Assembly: GCA_020650975.1 (NCBI GenBank)
Contig: JAIPMN010000100.1
Span: 1 to 26,179 of the forward strand
Length of the DNA stretch: 26,179 bases
From: Apostichopus californicus
Taxonomy: Eukaryota > Echinodermata > Holothuroidea > Aspidochirotida > Stichopodidae
Direction: 5' to 3'
Positions 11,031 to 21,287 of this stretch are shown here, in pieces (position 1 is the first letter of the stretch; every line of letters begins with the position of its first letter). The notes beneath the pieces are model-generated. The model was given only the letters and a program-made list of their open reading frames with translations. It had not been told where the DNA came from and did no database searches. The position numbers and the translations under genes are program-made.

Positions 11031-11498
11031 CACCACGGAACTACCGGTGTCTAAATGCTGTCTACCACCAGCTGATGGTAGCAATCAGAATAATCTATCG
11101 CACAAGATGGACGACTTGCTGAGACTGTGACATTGGACATTTGGACTCTAAAAGACAATAAACATGTACCACAGTAATCAGGGCAAAAGTTTCTTGCGAG
11201 ATGAGTCTTGTCACCGTTCACTGGGGGGGTCAGGGGGTGACAAGATGTAGATGGGACTTCTGAAAGGTCATCAGTATTTACTCTACGTCTAATTCCGTCG
11301 GGCTAAACTTTGCCGATCCGAAAGTGCTGCCCCTCTCCACGTCCGATCATAGTGGGAGTAATTATTGTTCTTACTCATTTTTTCCAAGGATATAAAAATA
11401 ATTTGAGTATAAAATAGATATTTATATGTCTTTTCTGTTGGCCATTAAAGATTAAATCCATGGCATATCTTTTCCAATTTTTTTTCTTTTTTCTTCAG

Positions 11499-11645
11499 TC
11501 TATAGCACAGAAAAATGACATGGAAGAGAGGATAGCAACCCTAGAGAAACGTTATTTGAATGCACAACGAGAAGCTGCCTCCCTCCACGAACTGAACGAC
11601 AAGTTAGAGGCTCAGTTAGCCAATAGGGAATCATCTGTGAAACAG
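11499..11645 (+). CDS. PPFIA: Liprin-alpha, coding exon (49 codons)
   Basis: Encodes [19 protein letters not shown], continues [18 protein letters not shown] and ends SVKQ. Vertebrate liprin-alpha has AMAQKEDMEERITTLEKRY and then LSAQRESTSIHDMNDKLE at the same place, so identity is high. The acceptor is TTCTTCAG at 11491-11498, after a strong polypyrimidine tract. The donor is GTGAGA at 11646, phase 0 on both sides. This is a continuous coiled coil. Two decaying partial copies of this exon follow in the next intron (11722 and 11877), which are described separately. Confidence 0.95.
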
Positions 11646-11721
11646 GTGAGAAACGATGATTATTCATGTTGGTGTTGAATTATGCATGATATTATGAACA
11701 CATAACTCATCTAGATAAAAT

Positions 11722-11820
11722 GTAGAGAAACGTTACTTGAATGCACAACGAGAAGCTGCCTCCCTCCATGAACGGAACGAAAAGTTGGAGGCCGAATTTA
11801 GCGACTAAGGAAACACTAAT
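11722..11820 (+). pseudogene. Decayed partial copy of the preceding exon
   Basis: From 11722 the sequence repeats the part of the exon that starts at 11541. GAGAAACGTTACTTGAATGC is followed by ACAACGAGAAGCTGCC with only scattered substitutions, then drift. Read in the parental frame it gives [20 protein letters not shown], then KLEAEFSD and a stop (TAA at 11806). One extra T near 11799 shifts the remainder. There is no polypyrimidine tract before it and no donor after it, so it is not expected to splice as an exon. The flanking intron sequence downstream (TTCATG...GATGAAT...GCATGA) also resembles that after the parent exon, so a unit of about 155-181 bp was duplicated. Confidence 0.88.
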
Positions 11821-11870
11821 TCATGCTGGTGATGAATATGCATGAAGTAATGGGTACATATTCATGTTGT

Positions 11871-11915
11871 TAAAATGTAGAGAAACGCTATTAGAATACA
11901 AAATTGAACTGTGAG
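11871..11915 (+). pseudogene. Second, more decayed exon fragment
   Basis: TAAAATGTAGAGAAACG recurs here 155 bp after the first pseudo-copy, followed by CTATTAGAATACAAAATTGA, which is a degraded form of CGTTACTTGAATGCACAACG. Similarity fades within about 45 bp. It is the third member of a small tandem series that began with the functional exon. Confidence 0.65.
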
Positions 11916-12057
11916 CAAAATCACCCCCAGTATTATGTGATTAAGATATGTCATTACTAATTTCAGTTACAGTATTCATCAAGTCAGTAATCATTGTTCT
12001 GATTATTTCTATTTGAATACAACATTGGAGTCCTGAAATGTTGATGTTTTCAATACA

Positions 12058-12346
12058 CCCCCCCCCCCTCCACGCAATTTTCATCAGTGCCGAAATTCAT
12101 ATCATACATTTCTATGACTGATTGACCATATGACTCATTTAACTCATAGAATAGCTCCTGCCTCCCCCACCCCCCCCCCTCATAAAAAGTAACCCCAATA
12201 AATTGTCATGGGGGTCTTTTTTCTATCGACTCTCACTGCACCATGTTAAAATTAAAATTGTGCACCTTGCGCGTGCAGCAAATCTTAAGATACTTGACAG
12301 AAAATAAACAGCTTGTCCTTTCTTTTACAACACCCCCCCCCCCCCC
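12058..12346 (+). repeat. Cluster of three poly(dC) runs
   Basis: Runs of 11 C (12058-12068), 10 C (12170-12179) and 14 C (12333-12346) lie within 290 bp. All have C on the + strand. Confidence 0.85.
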
Positions 12347-13162
12347 TTGTTAGAAATACATTTTTTGTTCTTACCCTGCTTAGCATGTTTATTGTCTTTT
12401 GAAGCACTATAAAAGTTGCTATAATTATCTTTCGTTGTAGCTGCATGCTTGTATGGAGAAAGTGTCATAAACACTTGTTAGATATGTGTAATTGCTTGAC
12501 TAAATGCATTCAATCATAGTCAAATTGAGGCAAGAGGTTTGGGCTGTCCACATTCCTTTACTGTGGTTTTGTCTACGGTGGGTGAATTGTAGGCTCGGTA
12601 GTGAATCAAACTGTCTCTGGCAGAGGCAAAGTTACCTCTAGATATTTCTCTAACTTCATCATCCTTCGTATCGTGATGAGATCCGTGTTGTGAACAACAA
12701 AAAAAGTGGGGTGGAAACGAGGTCTTTACACTGGAAAGACTTTGGTTTTGATGAAAAGTGTCAATTTCTTTATCCTGTTCACCCGCCCTAAAATTTCGAG
12801 AAATTTGGTAAAGGGGTAAAAAGACAAATTTAATAACTTTATGCAGAAAGTTGACTAATTCATTGATTAGGAGTAAATAACTTGAAGTCAAGGTAAGTAA
12901 GCCTCTCAGTTGCTATGGTAACTTACTGGCTTTTAGGCAAAGATTAACTCTCTTAATTTAGTTAATTATTACTCCCTCGACTTCTCTCTCTAACACTCCG
13001 TTATAAGTCGCAATACTATATATAATAGTGACACTACAATTAATCAAGTAAATGGTATGGAATATTGCAACAATGTAATGGCTAGGGACTGTTTACTTGG
13101 AAACAGGACCTAGCGACAGAGGTCCTAGAAACAATTCTTGCTCTCTGAACAATGTGAATCTG

Positions 13163-13170
13163 TGACGTCA
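13163..13170. promoter_or_regulatory. CRE-type palindrome TGACGTCA
   Basis: A perfect 8-bp TGACGTCA, the consensus binding site of CREB/ATF bZIP factors. It stands alone in an intron with no other promoter feature visible, so function is uncertain. An 8-mer of this kind is expected by chance about once per 65 kb at even base composition. Confidence 0.3.
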
Positions 13171-14239
13171 CAACCATGCTCGTACTGTTTAAAGTTTTGG
13201 GCGCTTGTGTTACAAATGTGATTTTCTCTCAACCTGTATATCACATATATGTGTATATGCTTTGCTGAAGTGTTTTGTATTTTTTGGATTAATCGACTGT
13301 TTTAAAATGGAAAAAACCTCTGTACTTTTCTTGAAAGTTCTTATAACCCACAAGGGTCAGACTATCAGACCTGTATTAAACCAAAGTTGAATTGGAATCC
13401 TTGGGGCCCAAAAAATTGTGTCATTTTACGTAATCTAACATGATGAATCTGAAGTCATCGAGTTGGTAATAACTCCCATATCAAAGAAGCAATATATTTC
13501 TACGATTACCAGAATCTGGTTGTGCTTTGCATATATATATATACATATTTTATTCTTAATCAGATTCACTGTCCAAGCAGCTTGAGCGTCAGTGACAGAC
13601 TTGTTTGTTTCGTCCAAAATGGTGCCATTTGTTGGCTACATTAAACAGTTTTGTGAAAAGAACGTCCGGTGCCAATGTCTGATTGATGTATTCAAAATAG
13701 ACAAGACAACATACACTTGTCACAATAGTTTTAGTAGATATTAGACAAATCTATAGATATTTGTTTCAAAAACTAACAGCCTCTATCAACAATTCCGATG
13801 AAGTCGTCCTTTAATGGCACCGTCATAATTTCCATGTAACCTTGAAAGTCAAATCTAAGAGGGTGGAGAAAGCTCACTGAAGCAAGCATTCTTTTGAAAT
13901 GTCACTGTTTTTTATTTTTTTAAATATTTTTTTTGAGCTTGTTATGAGTTGTAAAGTAAGCCTGAAGAATTCTTCTATATTGATGATGGATTATAGCAAA
14001 TAACTTGAAATGTACTTTATCAGAATTTATCAGGATTTAAATAAATAATGATCTTCCCTTCAATAATAAAAGGCCTTCTACTTTCATCTGCCGTGAATGA
14101 GTACATGTGAAAAGAATGATAAAGAAAAATATGTATAGAGGCGTCAGTACATTATCGTAACTAACAGAGGATGCAACGCAAACTACTTAGGTGCTTTTAG
14201 TATCTAGTTGTGTCCAAAGCACTGTGTGGATATGATGGT

Positions 14240-14280
14240 GTGTATGGGTGTCGGTGTATGTATGTGTGTATGTATGTATT
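14240..14280 (+). repeat. TGTATG/TATG simple repeat
   Basis: A short degenerate TGTATGTATGTGTGTATG tract in the intron. Confidence 0.7.
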
Positions 14281-14348
14281 TTATGGTTTGTAAAACACAG
14301 TTTCTCAAGAAGCACTCCTGTATTGTTACTGCATCTGTGTACCCATTT

Positions 14349-14362
14349 CCCCCCCCCCCCCC
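14349..14362 (+). repeat. Poly(dC) run of 14
   Basis: An uninterrupted run of 14 C. Confidence 0.85.
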
Positions 14363-16112
14363 TCGTCAGCCCGATTAGAAAAATCCTAATTAGTTTGGTG
14401 TAGGTCAAAGGGTATTCATCAAACTTGATTCAGGCAATAGAGTCTCTCATCTACTGGCTTTTCCACATTCAGACCTGTCTTGAAAATAGAAGAATAGAAG
14501 AAATAGAAGAATGATCTGAGCAAGTTTGCATTAGTATACATGTAATGGATATATAGACCACCACACACAAGTTTTGAATTACTAAAAGGCTCTTTACCTC
14601 CATAGATAAAAAAAAAAAACCTCTGCGTGGCCCGTTAAGGACTCCTTAGCCTCGATCTGATTACATAGGAAGTGAAGTGTTACACTTTATATAAATGTCC
14701 AGCCTGTTTACACTACTGATCTATTAACTTAAAATCATGCCTAGCAACTTGCATCTAGGATGTAATGAAAATTCTGTTCATAGTCCAGAATGATGTATAT
14801 AGCTAACAACATAGCAAAAAGCTAAAGGACATGATGTGGTCCAACTGTGATGACATAAAACGGATCAAGGACGAGTTTTTCTCTCGTCAGTGGTATCCGA
14901 CCTTAATCATTTACAGTTGGAATAATGTAGCGTTGGCTACACATTCTCTGTGTGTCACATTGTAAAACATTCCAAAACAGTTACAGTAAAAATGCCATTG
15001 GAGCTCTGAATGACAATTTTCATGAACCGTCTGTTTCTTTCCGAAAAAAAAAAATCCAATTTTTTTGTTTGTTTTTTGGGGTGGTTAAAAGTACAGAATA
15101 AGCCATGGCATATGAAGGAAATATTCATCCAACCGTTCCCTTGCCCTAGATCCTTCTCCTATAGGAGAACTTTTGCTTTCTCTCCAATCAAGATTTTGTT
15201 TCCTTCTTTGTTTGAGCACAATGGATGCATTGGTAAGATCCGTCATAGTCAACTCGTCGCAATTCCCCAAAAGCTAAGAAATAATCAGGATGATATTCGC
15301 TCTGGGACGATATCTTGTTTCCAAAAAAATGTCAACTCAAAAAAAAAAGAAGAAATATGAAAAAGTGAAGGGAACAGGAAAGCAAAGAAATGAAAAAAGG
15401 ACGCATAGTCACAATGTGGGTCACTCGATGACTTCTTCTCTAATTATTATGAATATTCATGAGATTGTATCGAGATAGTAAGCAGATGGGATCATGCCTT
15501 CTTATGATACAGTAGGTAAAATTGACAGACGAAAATCCAAGAGCCAATTAATATTTTCCTCTGTTTTTTTAAATTTTATTATTATTTTTTTTTATCATTG
15601 TTATTATCGTGAAAGCCAAGAGCCAATTAACATTAAACTTAATTAAAGCTGGATATGTTTTTTCGGCATGTTGACGTCTTCCTGCATCACAAGCACATTA
15701 GCACTTAATATAACGTAACATTAGTTTGTACTAGCTTGAGACCGTCAATACAATCGATGGATGCGTAGTAATATCGAGCACATTGGTCACCTTCATCGAT
15801 TGCAAATCTTGAACATTAAAGCCTAGAGCTTTGTGCTCAGATGCTTTATAAAGCAACGGGAAAAAGAATGGACTTACGATCTAAGGCATCGCAAAGTTGA
15901 GTCTCGGCCCTGTCATCAGTATATATCCTTAAGGAAACTTATTAGTTTTTATTTGAAAATCCAAATCAAACAAAACTGATAGCACACTGCTTTTATCCAC
16001 TAAAGAGCCTATGTAAGAGCCTGTGTAAGAGAATGTGTTTTTATTTGCTTAGATGAAAAGTTTTCAACTCTTTGGTGAGTATCATTATATAAAACAAAAA
16101 CAAAACACAAAC

Positions 16113-16236
16113 AAACAAACAGAACCAAGACATGATCATATCTGAATGTCTTATTTTTATGTTTTTCTTTCCCCGCAAACTCTCTCTGCAGCTGGATGAA
16201 GAGATGAAGACCTTGCAAGAGAAATTAGAGTATTCA
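16113..16236 (+). pseudogene. Truncated upstream duplicate of the next exon, with intact acceptor
   Basis: This segment repeats 16288-16411 at a 175-bp offset with about three substitutions in 124 bp. It covers the last intron bases, the whole pyrimidine tract, CTCTCTCTGCAG, and the first 15 codons of the exon. From 16192 it reads LDEEMKTLQEKLEYSK and then VSLNKNK and a stop (TAA at 16261), because similarity to the real exon ends after TATTCA. No consensus donor follows; the only GT at the break is GTATCC at 16240, a weak site in phase 0. If this acceptor were used together with the downstream donor at 16502, the transcript would carry the in-frame stop. The functional exon is taken to be the second copy, because only that copy has the full conserved coil and a strong donor. 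Confidence 0.88.
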
Positions 16237-16366
16237 AAAGTATCCCTAAATAAAAACAAATAAGACAAAAACAAGAAAACAACAAATAAACAAACAGAAC
16301 CAAGACATGATCATCTCTGAATGTCTTATTTTTATGTTTTTCTTTCCCCGCAAACTCTCTCTGCAG

Positions 16367-16501
16367 CTGGATGAAAAGATGAAGACCATGCAAGAGAAAT
16401 TAGAGTATTCAGAGCAGAAACTGACTCAATCTTTGAGGAAAGCCGAAGCACTGCCGACGGTGGAGGCAGAACTAGCAGAAAGAATGGCAGCTCTCTCACA
16501 G
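16367..16501 (+). CDS. PPFIA: Liprin-alpha, coding exon (45 codons)
   Basis: Encodes LDEKMKTMQEKLEYSEQK, then LTQSLRKAEALPTVEAELAE and ends RMAALSQ. Vertebrate liprin-alpha has MEEKNRQLQERLELAEQK, QQTMRKAETLPEVEAELAQ and RIAALT in the same order, so the identity of the exon is clear, with KAE-LP-VEAELA the most conserved core. The acceptor is CTCTCTCTGCAG at 16355-16366 and the donor is GTAAGT at 16502; both boundaries are phase 0, which joins SVKQ to LDEK. Its first 45 bases and upstream intron exist a second time 175 bp upstream. The two copies differ by Glu4 for Lys4 and Leu8 for Met8 in the encoded peptide. Confidence 0.95.
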
Positions 16502-16529
16502 GTAAGTTGATTAGATTAGATACTATCTG

Positions 16530-16700
16530 TAGGTAAATGACCGCCGGCCTTCTGTCGGGATTACTAGCCACACCTCACGTGTGTCAATGGGCACCCTTGT
16601 CAGTGTGGTGTCGGATGTGTTACCCCTAAATGTCGTTCTACTCGGGACGTTAAACCTTCGGCGAACATCATCTGTTGCACTGTTTTGCTGCACAGTTTGC
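16530..16700. repeat. Possible dispersed repeat fragment
   Basis: A GC-richer 170-bp block including GCCGGCCTTCTGTCGGGATT, GGGCACCCTTGTCAGTGTGG and TACTCGGGACGTTAAACC. The CGGGACGTTAAACC string resembles conserved parts of short repeats in marine invertebrate genomes. No poly(A), target duplication or tRNA-type A/B box could be defined. Confidence 0.3.
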
Positions 16701-16751
16701 GTGGTCGTAAAGGGAAAAAAAAAATGATATTTAGTCTGTTTATGTCAACTT

Positions 16752-16913
16752 ACATATGTATATTTATTTATATACATATGTATTTACATATACATATATA
16801 TTTATAAACATATATATATCTATATACATATACATAAATATATATATATATGTATATATACACATGTATATATATATATAGATATATATATATTTATGTG
16901 TGTGTATATGTAT
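16752..16913 (+). repeat. AT-rich microsatellite (ATATAC/TATATG)n
   Basis: About 160 bp of TATATACATATG-type repeats with short TTTATTTATA interruptions and a TGTGTGTATATG end. It can fold on itself because TATATACATATA and its complement both occur. Confidence 0.92.
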
Positions 16914-17938
16914 ATTGATTATTTTGATGATTATAAATAAATTGATTAATTTAGGAAATGAGATGTACTCAATTAAAAAAGAAAGGGAAATTAGATACAA
17001 TTTGTTTCGGGAAAAGCTATTACAAAATGTTTTTCATCTATCACATAAATGCAGATAAACAGGAACCTTTTAATTTGATATATCAGTTATATTTGATTGA
17101 TAAATAAATTGATTAATGAGAGGGATTAAATTACAAGAAAGTTAAAGATAGATACAAATGGGTTTAGTTAAAACTATCGCAAAATATATTTGTGAACATC
17201 AATTTGGATAATCAGATTCCTCTATTTAATATGTCAATTTATGAGACAGTGCCATTTCTCTACGATTAATATACTAGATGACTTTTGCTTTGGCAGTAAG
17301 TTGTGCAAATATTTCACAGTGTATGAAACAATGTCATTTAGAGCTCTCATTAATAACAAGTATTAAAGGGATGGTTGCAAGGTGGTAGAGCTGATTTTGC
17401 TAGCTCAAAATTGGTAAAAGAAAATGACCTTGTATTCATACATCTATATGTCTATATTTCACATAGGAAGACTGTTCTTTCTGGATATTGAAACATTATG
17501 GAATAAACAATTCTATACGGTAAAATCATTACCAGTGAATGAAATGATTGTTGACCACACTGGAGTGCTACAAATAAGAGCTGAAAATCTCTGATCTTTT
17601 CTGGTTCTCATTTAATCCTTGGAAAAATTTTCAACTCACTTGCTCTACATTTCATAGTCAGATAGTTAGTCTGAGTTTTGAGCCAAATCTTATTTCAAGG
17701 AATCACAAAGTTTTTTATTTCTTTGACACACCCATGATATAAGCCTTGATTAAAAATACATCACAATGTGACTAATATATATTTTGAGCTTAAATGTCTC
17801 TTATCTCTTTATCCAAATCTCATCTGAAACAGATGAATCGGGATAACAATTTTGATCAATTATTTAAAAAATGCAGATTTTCTTGCTAATCAGGTGTTAT
17901 AATGCAAATAAGGGCAGATACATTACAGCTTTTTTTTT

Positions 17939-17950
17939 GGGGGGGGGGGG
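17939..17950 (+). repeat. T9-G12 homopolymer pair
   Basis: Nine T followed directly by 12 G on the + strand. Confidence 0.85.
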
Positions 17951-18257
17951 CAGGGGTATTTGAGAGACCTATTTGCACAGAAGAGCAGATCTGAGGGCAT
18001 CTCACCAAGCTGAGGGGAAGACAGATGGTCATGTAAAGTATCTCCTGAGAGTAATCTTGTCTGCTTTATCATACAATTAAATTCTGTTGAATAATTATGG
18101 AATTGGTTCAACAATGCATAGAAGGCATAGCAGATTTCTCCTGATTATTATATTTGTTTTATTTAGAATAGAACTTGTGAAGAAAAGCTTTTTCTTTTGA
18201 GGTAAAAAAAAAAAAAAAAGGGAAACTTATTTTGTTAATATAACTGATGATGTTGAC

Positions 18258-18446
18258 CAGGGGTACTCCATAGGCTGCCTGCGGGCCAGATCCAGCCCAC
18301 GAAAAAAAAAAAAAATTGTCCCACAATCTTGCACTAGCCATGTATGCAAGCCCAAAAGGTCTTTGGGCTTAACCACCCTACCGGCATATACCCTGCACAT
18401 TGCTCAATCTAGGTATGGTGAGGTTGTGGTTCTTACTGTCCCCCTG
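18258..18446. mobile_element. Possible hAT-type terminal remnant
   Basis: The left end CAGGGGTACTCCATAGG, followed shortly by GCCTGCGGGCCAGATCCAGC, resembles hAT-superfamily ends, which typically start CAGGGGT and soon carry GCGGGCC...GGCCC. A CCCCCTG lies at 18440-18446 and could be the opposite end, giving a 189-bp non-autonomous element. The flanking 8-mers (ATGTTGAC and TGGTCAAG) are not identical, so no target-site duplication supports it. Confidence 0.3.
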
Positions 18447-19091
18447 TGGTCAAGCAAATGTTCCGTTCCATCCGTGGTAGAGAGAAAAAAAATAAAGGAC
18501 TGATGTAGACGAATCTATTGGATAGGTATTGGTTTGTTCCTCTTCAAAATGGAAAGTTACTGTATAATTTTAATTATAAAAATTAATGTGTTTTGTATAA
18601 TTTGAAAAAACAACCAGCTGGTTAAGATTGTTCACGACAGCAGACCATCCTGTCGTCATTAACGTCATTAAAGTTGGGTCGTAATCACAAATTAAGCATA
18701 AAAATTGCATTTTTATGTAGAAAGTTACACAGAAAAGAAACTCGATGCATCTCTACCTTCTGATTTGACTCTGCGATGAAATGCCAGTGTTAACTCCAAG
18801 GTGACTGACACGATGTTTCAAAGTTCGTCAATCGCCCGGAAACATGTCAGATCGACGTCACCTTACAAATTTTAATCCGCCGCTTCACACCCCCACGGGC
18901 AAGGTCAGATAATCCCTTGGGGCGGACGATGTCGGTTTCTCCGATATCGTTAGTGTTTATGTACTAAAATGGCCGATTTGAATGTCTTGTGCCCATGTGT
19001 CTCCAACGTTGACATTTTACATTCAAGTATCGTACACACATACTCTCTCAACGCTAGTATGTCTTCAGTTATACACATGAATAGCTAAACG

Positions 19092-19140
19092 TCAGAGGGT
19101 CTGACATTTTGATCGTAGCAGGATCTTCTGCAGGCTTTTT
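19092..19140 (+). repeat. Short dispersed repeat, copy A
   Basis: GTCAGAGGGTCTGACATTTT followed by GATCGTAGCAGGATCTTCTG and CAGGCT. It matches the copy near 23238 over about 45 bp in the same orientation. The central GATC...GATC is the remnant of a hairpin that is perfect in the other copy. Confidence 0.7.
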
Positions 19141-19192
19141 GCAGTAAATAAGCAAGATTGTTGAGCTGCTTTTTCTCTCTGTGATTTTCAGC

Positions 19193-19232
19193 TATGTATA
19201 TATATATGTATATGTGTATCTATATATATGTG

Positions 19233-19263
<31 letters not shown>

Positions 19264-19268
19264 TATAT
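19193..19268 (+). repeat. TA-rich microsatellite
   Basis: TATATATGTATATGTG-type repeat passing into pure TA units. It lies about 50 bp after the dispersed-repeat copy A. Confidence 0.92.
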
Positions 19269-20191
19269 CACACGGTACAGTAAGTGTGGGAACACGCGAC
19301 GTTAAGGTTCACAACCAAATAGATCAGTCATTATATATAGAAATTGGCAGTTAATAAACGAAGATTTGGATAATTTATACTTGGTCACAAATATCACATG
19401 ACATTATAATCTTATAAATTATTTCATAGTCACGGATTTCTTTCTGCCTCTAAAATACAGACAGTCCAATCTCAGACAGATCTATTTCAAATTCTTCAAA
19501 ATGTTAGATTTTTGATGGATGGTTAGAAGAAGTAAAAAAATAATGTATTTAATTGTGTTGTTCCATGTCTCTCTGGGAAACATGAAAGACAGCCTTTCTC
19601 TGGCTTAGTTTTGGTGGCCTTGTGAATATCATATTTCATTGTCAATTATAAATATTTGATGGCAACAAAAATGCTATTTATAATAAGCAAAATCCATTGT
19701 CTATAAATGTTTAAATATTTCAGTTGGTGAATGTGACTTTGTAAAATAGTAAAGACTCGCCTATTTTTTTTTCTCTTCTCTAAGGCAGATTTACATTAAT
19801 TCCGTTTTCTACACCAAATTTTATAGTGACTCAGCTTTTCTGAATTGTAAATGAGAGAGAGAAAAATAAATGCTTTTCTCTTAGAGCTGTCATGCTCCTA
19901 CTGCTGGGATAGGCATGAAACTAAAATGTTGGCCCACAGCGAAATCTTTGTACCCGATACTCTTGTGCCACAACACTTAAGGGTGTTCTTGCTCTCGTAA
20001 CAAAAAATGGACAAACGAGGTATTTATTGGATGAGTAGTGTCACATGTTGTAGTTATGTGTAGTTAAAAACCCATTCATTTCACATTTTTTTTTCAATTT
20101 TTTTTATTTCCAGTATAAATATAAATATTTATAAACAGGACATCAAAAGTGAGTACGTAATAAGAAAATATTATTTTAAAATGTTAGTGTA

Positions 20192-20254
20192 CAAAAAAAA
20201 AATAATAATAAAAAAAAAAAAAATTAAATTAAAAATTAAAAAAAAATATATATG
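20192..20254 (+). repeat. A-rich tract
   Basis: About 60 bases of A interrupted by single T or ATT, ending in ATATATATGG. It could be the poly(A) tail of a decayed retrocopy, but no matching body was recognised upstream. Confidence 0.7.
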
Positions 20255-21287
20255 GTGAATGTAATATATATTTGGTGAACGGACCATTCGGTCCCTAGTT
20301 TGAGATATCCTAAGTTGACTGAATGTAGCCTAATATCACTGGCTAAATCCTACCTTGCTCCAGGAAGTTACATCACGGTGGTCTGATCTGTGATGTCATC
20401 ATCGACTCCCTTTCTTAAAGTATGATGCATTTGTACGTTTGCTTAAGCTGTCAACATTCTAGGTATTTAGGATAGCATCCAAATGGACCTCTCTCTGTTC
20501 TATTTTATCAATATTATTTTCCTCAGTGAATTGATGAATTAAATATCATTAAAAGAAAAGCAAAACAAATTTGCAGCTCATTTTGGCCATGGGGACGATA
20601 TTTTACCAAATTTTAAAAATTCACTTCTTTGGTAGTTTGCAAGATGCTATGAGGATGTGGTTTAGACATGAGGGATGCTGGAAATTTGCAGCAACATTTG
20701 GCGAAGCAGTCAGCGTGAGCCACTGGTCTGTCTCTTTAAGATTGTATAAACCTCCAGGCACCCATCCTTCCAAACAGTTAACTCTTTACCTTCTCCTCCT
20801 GGATATAATGATGTTATTTTCTTTGGCCAACGAGGCGATACAGGCTCACACAAATCTATAAGTTCGTGTCTCAGTCAAAATGTCATGATCGCTATAAAGA
20901 ATCGGCCCACAGTAGACTTGACAAATTGGAAAACTCTCCCGTATGGCATAACAGGGGGAGATCTCCGATAGTTAATATAAGCAAAGTTAGCACACTGGAT
21001 AAGAGGAGTAATTACGGTCTCAGTTCCAGTATAACAGTCGACAGAGTTAGTTTAGTTACGTTAAGTTCTCGGGAGGTGTTGGCGAGATTTTGATATTGGA
21101 GACTTGAAGTGTTACATCAACTAGCATCGCCCGTGGGATATTTTATAGATACCCTGGGGATTAAATTTAATTACAGATCAAAGGGGATGGGGTAAAACAT
21201 GAGTATGTAGCAAGTTATCCTACTCAGAAAGTACTCTCCATTAGAAAATAAAATTATTCTAAATTAGAGCTGTCCAACGAGGGATAA

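Larger units (their letters stand above)
9112..11498 (+). other. Intron (2.39 kb) with a dispersed retroelement-like repeat
   Basis: Donor GTAACT and acceptor TTCTTCAG after a long T-rich tract. It contains a G-rich block with a 9-G run (9395-9425), short (TAA)n repeats near 9575, AT-rich unique-looking sequence (9600-10540), and then the repeat described at 10544-11030. From 11030 to 11460 nothing is recognised. Confidence 0.75.
11646..16366 (+). other. Intron (4.72 kb) with exon-copy remnants at both ends
   Basis: Donor GTGAGA; acceptor CTCTCTCTGCAG at 16355-16366. Contents: two decayed copies of the upstream exon (11722-11915), C runs (12058-12068, 12170-12179, 12333-12346, 14349-14362), a full CRE-type palindrome (13163), short AT and TG repeats (13525-13550, 14240-14280), and the duplicated acceptor and exon start (about 16113-16236). 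The stretches 12350-13500, 13550-14200 and 14365-16080 are AT-rich and otherwise featureless. The longest frames there (123 codons minus at 12520-12891; 116 codons plus at 15010-15360) show no recognisable domain. Confidence 0.75.

Noticed and set aside
12520..12891. 123-codon minus-strand frame
   Set aside because: It is not low complexity, but no domain, signal, splice sites or similarity to a known family could be seen; length is compatible with chance in a 26-kb window.
15010..15360. 116-codon plus-strand frame
   Set aside because: Composition follows the surrounding A/T-rich DNA, it has a lysine tail from an A run, and no recognisable domain.
18245..18265. CTGATGA string considered as a hammerhead ribozyme core
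   Set aside because: No matching GAAA and stem partners were found at suitable distance; the same applies to the other CTGATGA / TCATCAG occurrences I checked.
20571..21093. Two adjacent plus-strand frames (96 and 75 codons) preceded by TTTGCAG
   Set aside because: The acceptor-like AG is tempting, but the peptides do not resemble liprin-alpha or another family and no good donor ends the first frame in a useful phase.
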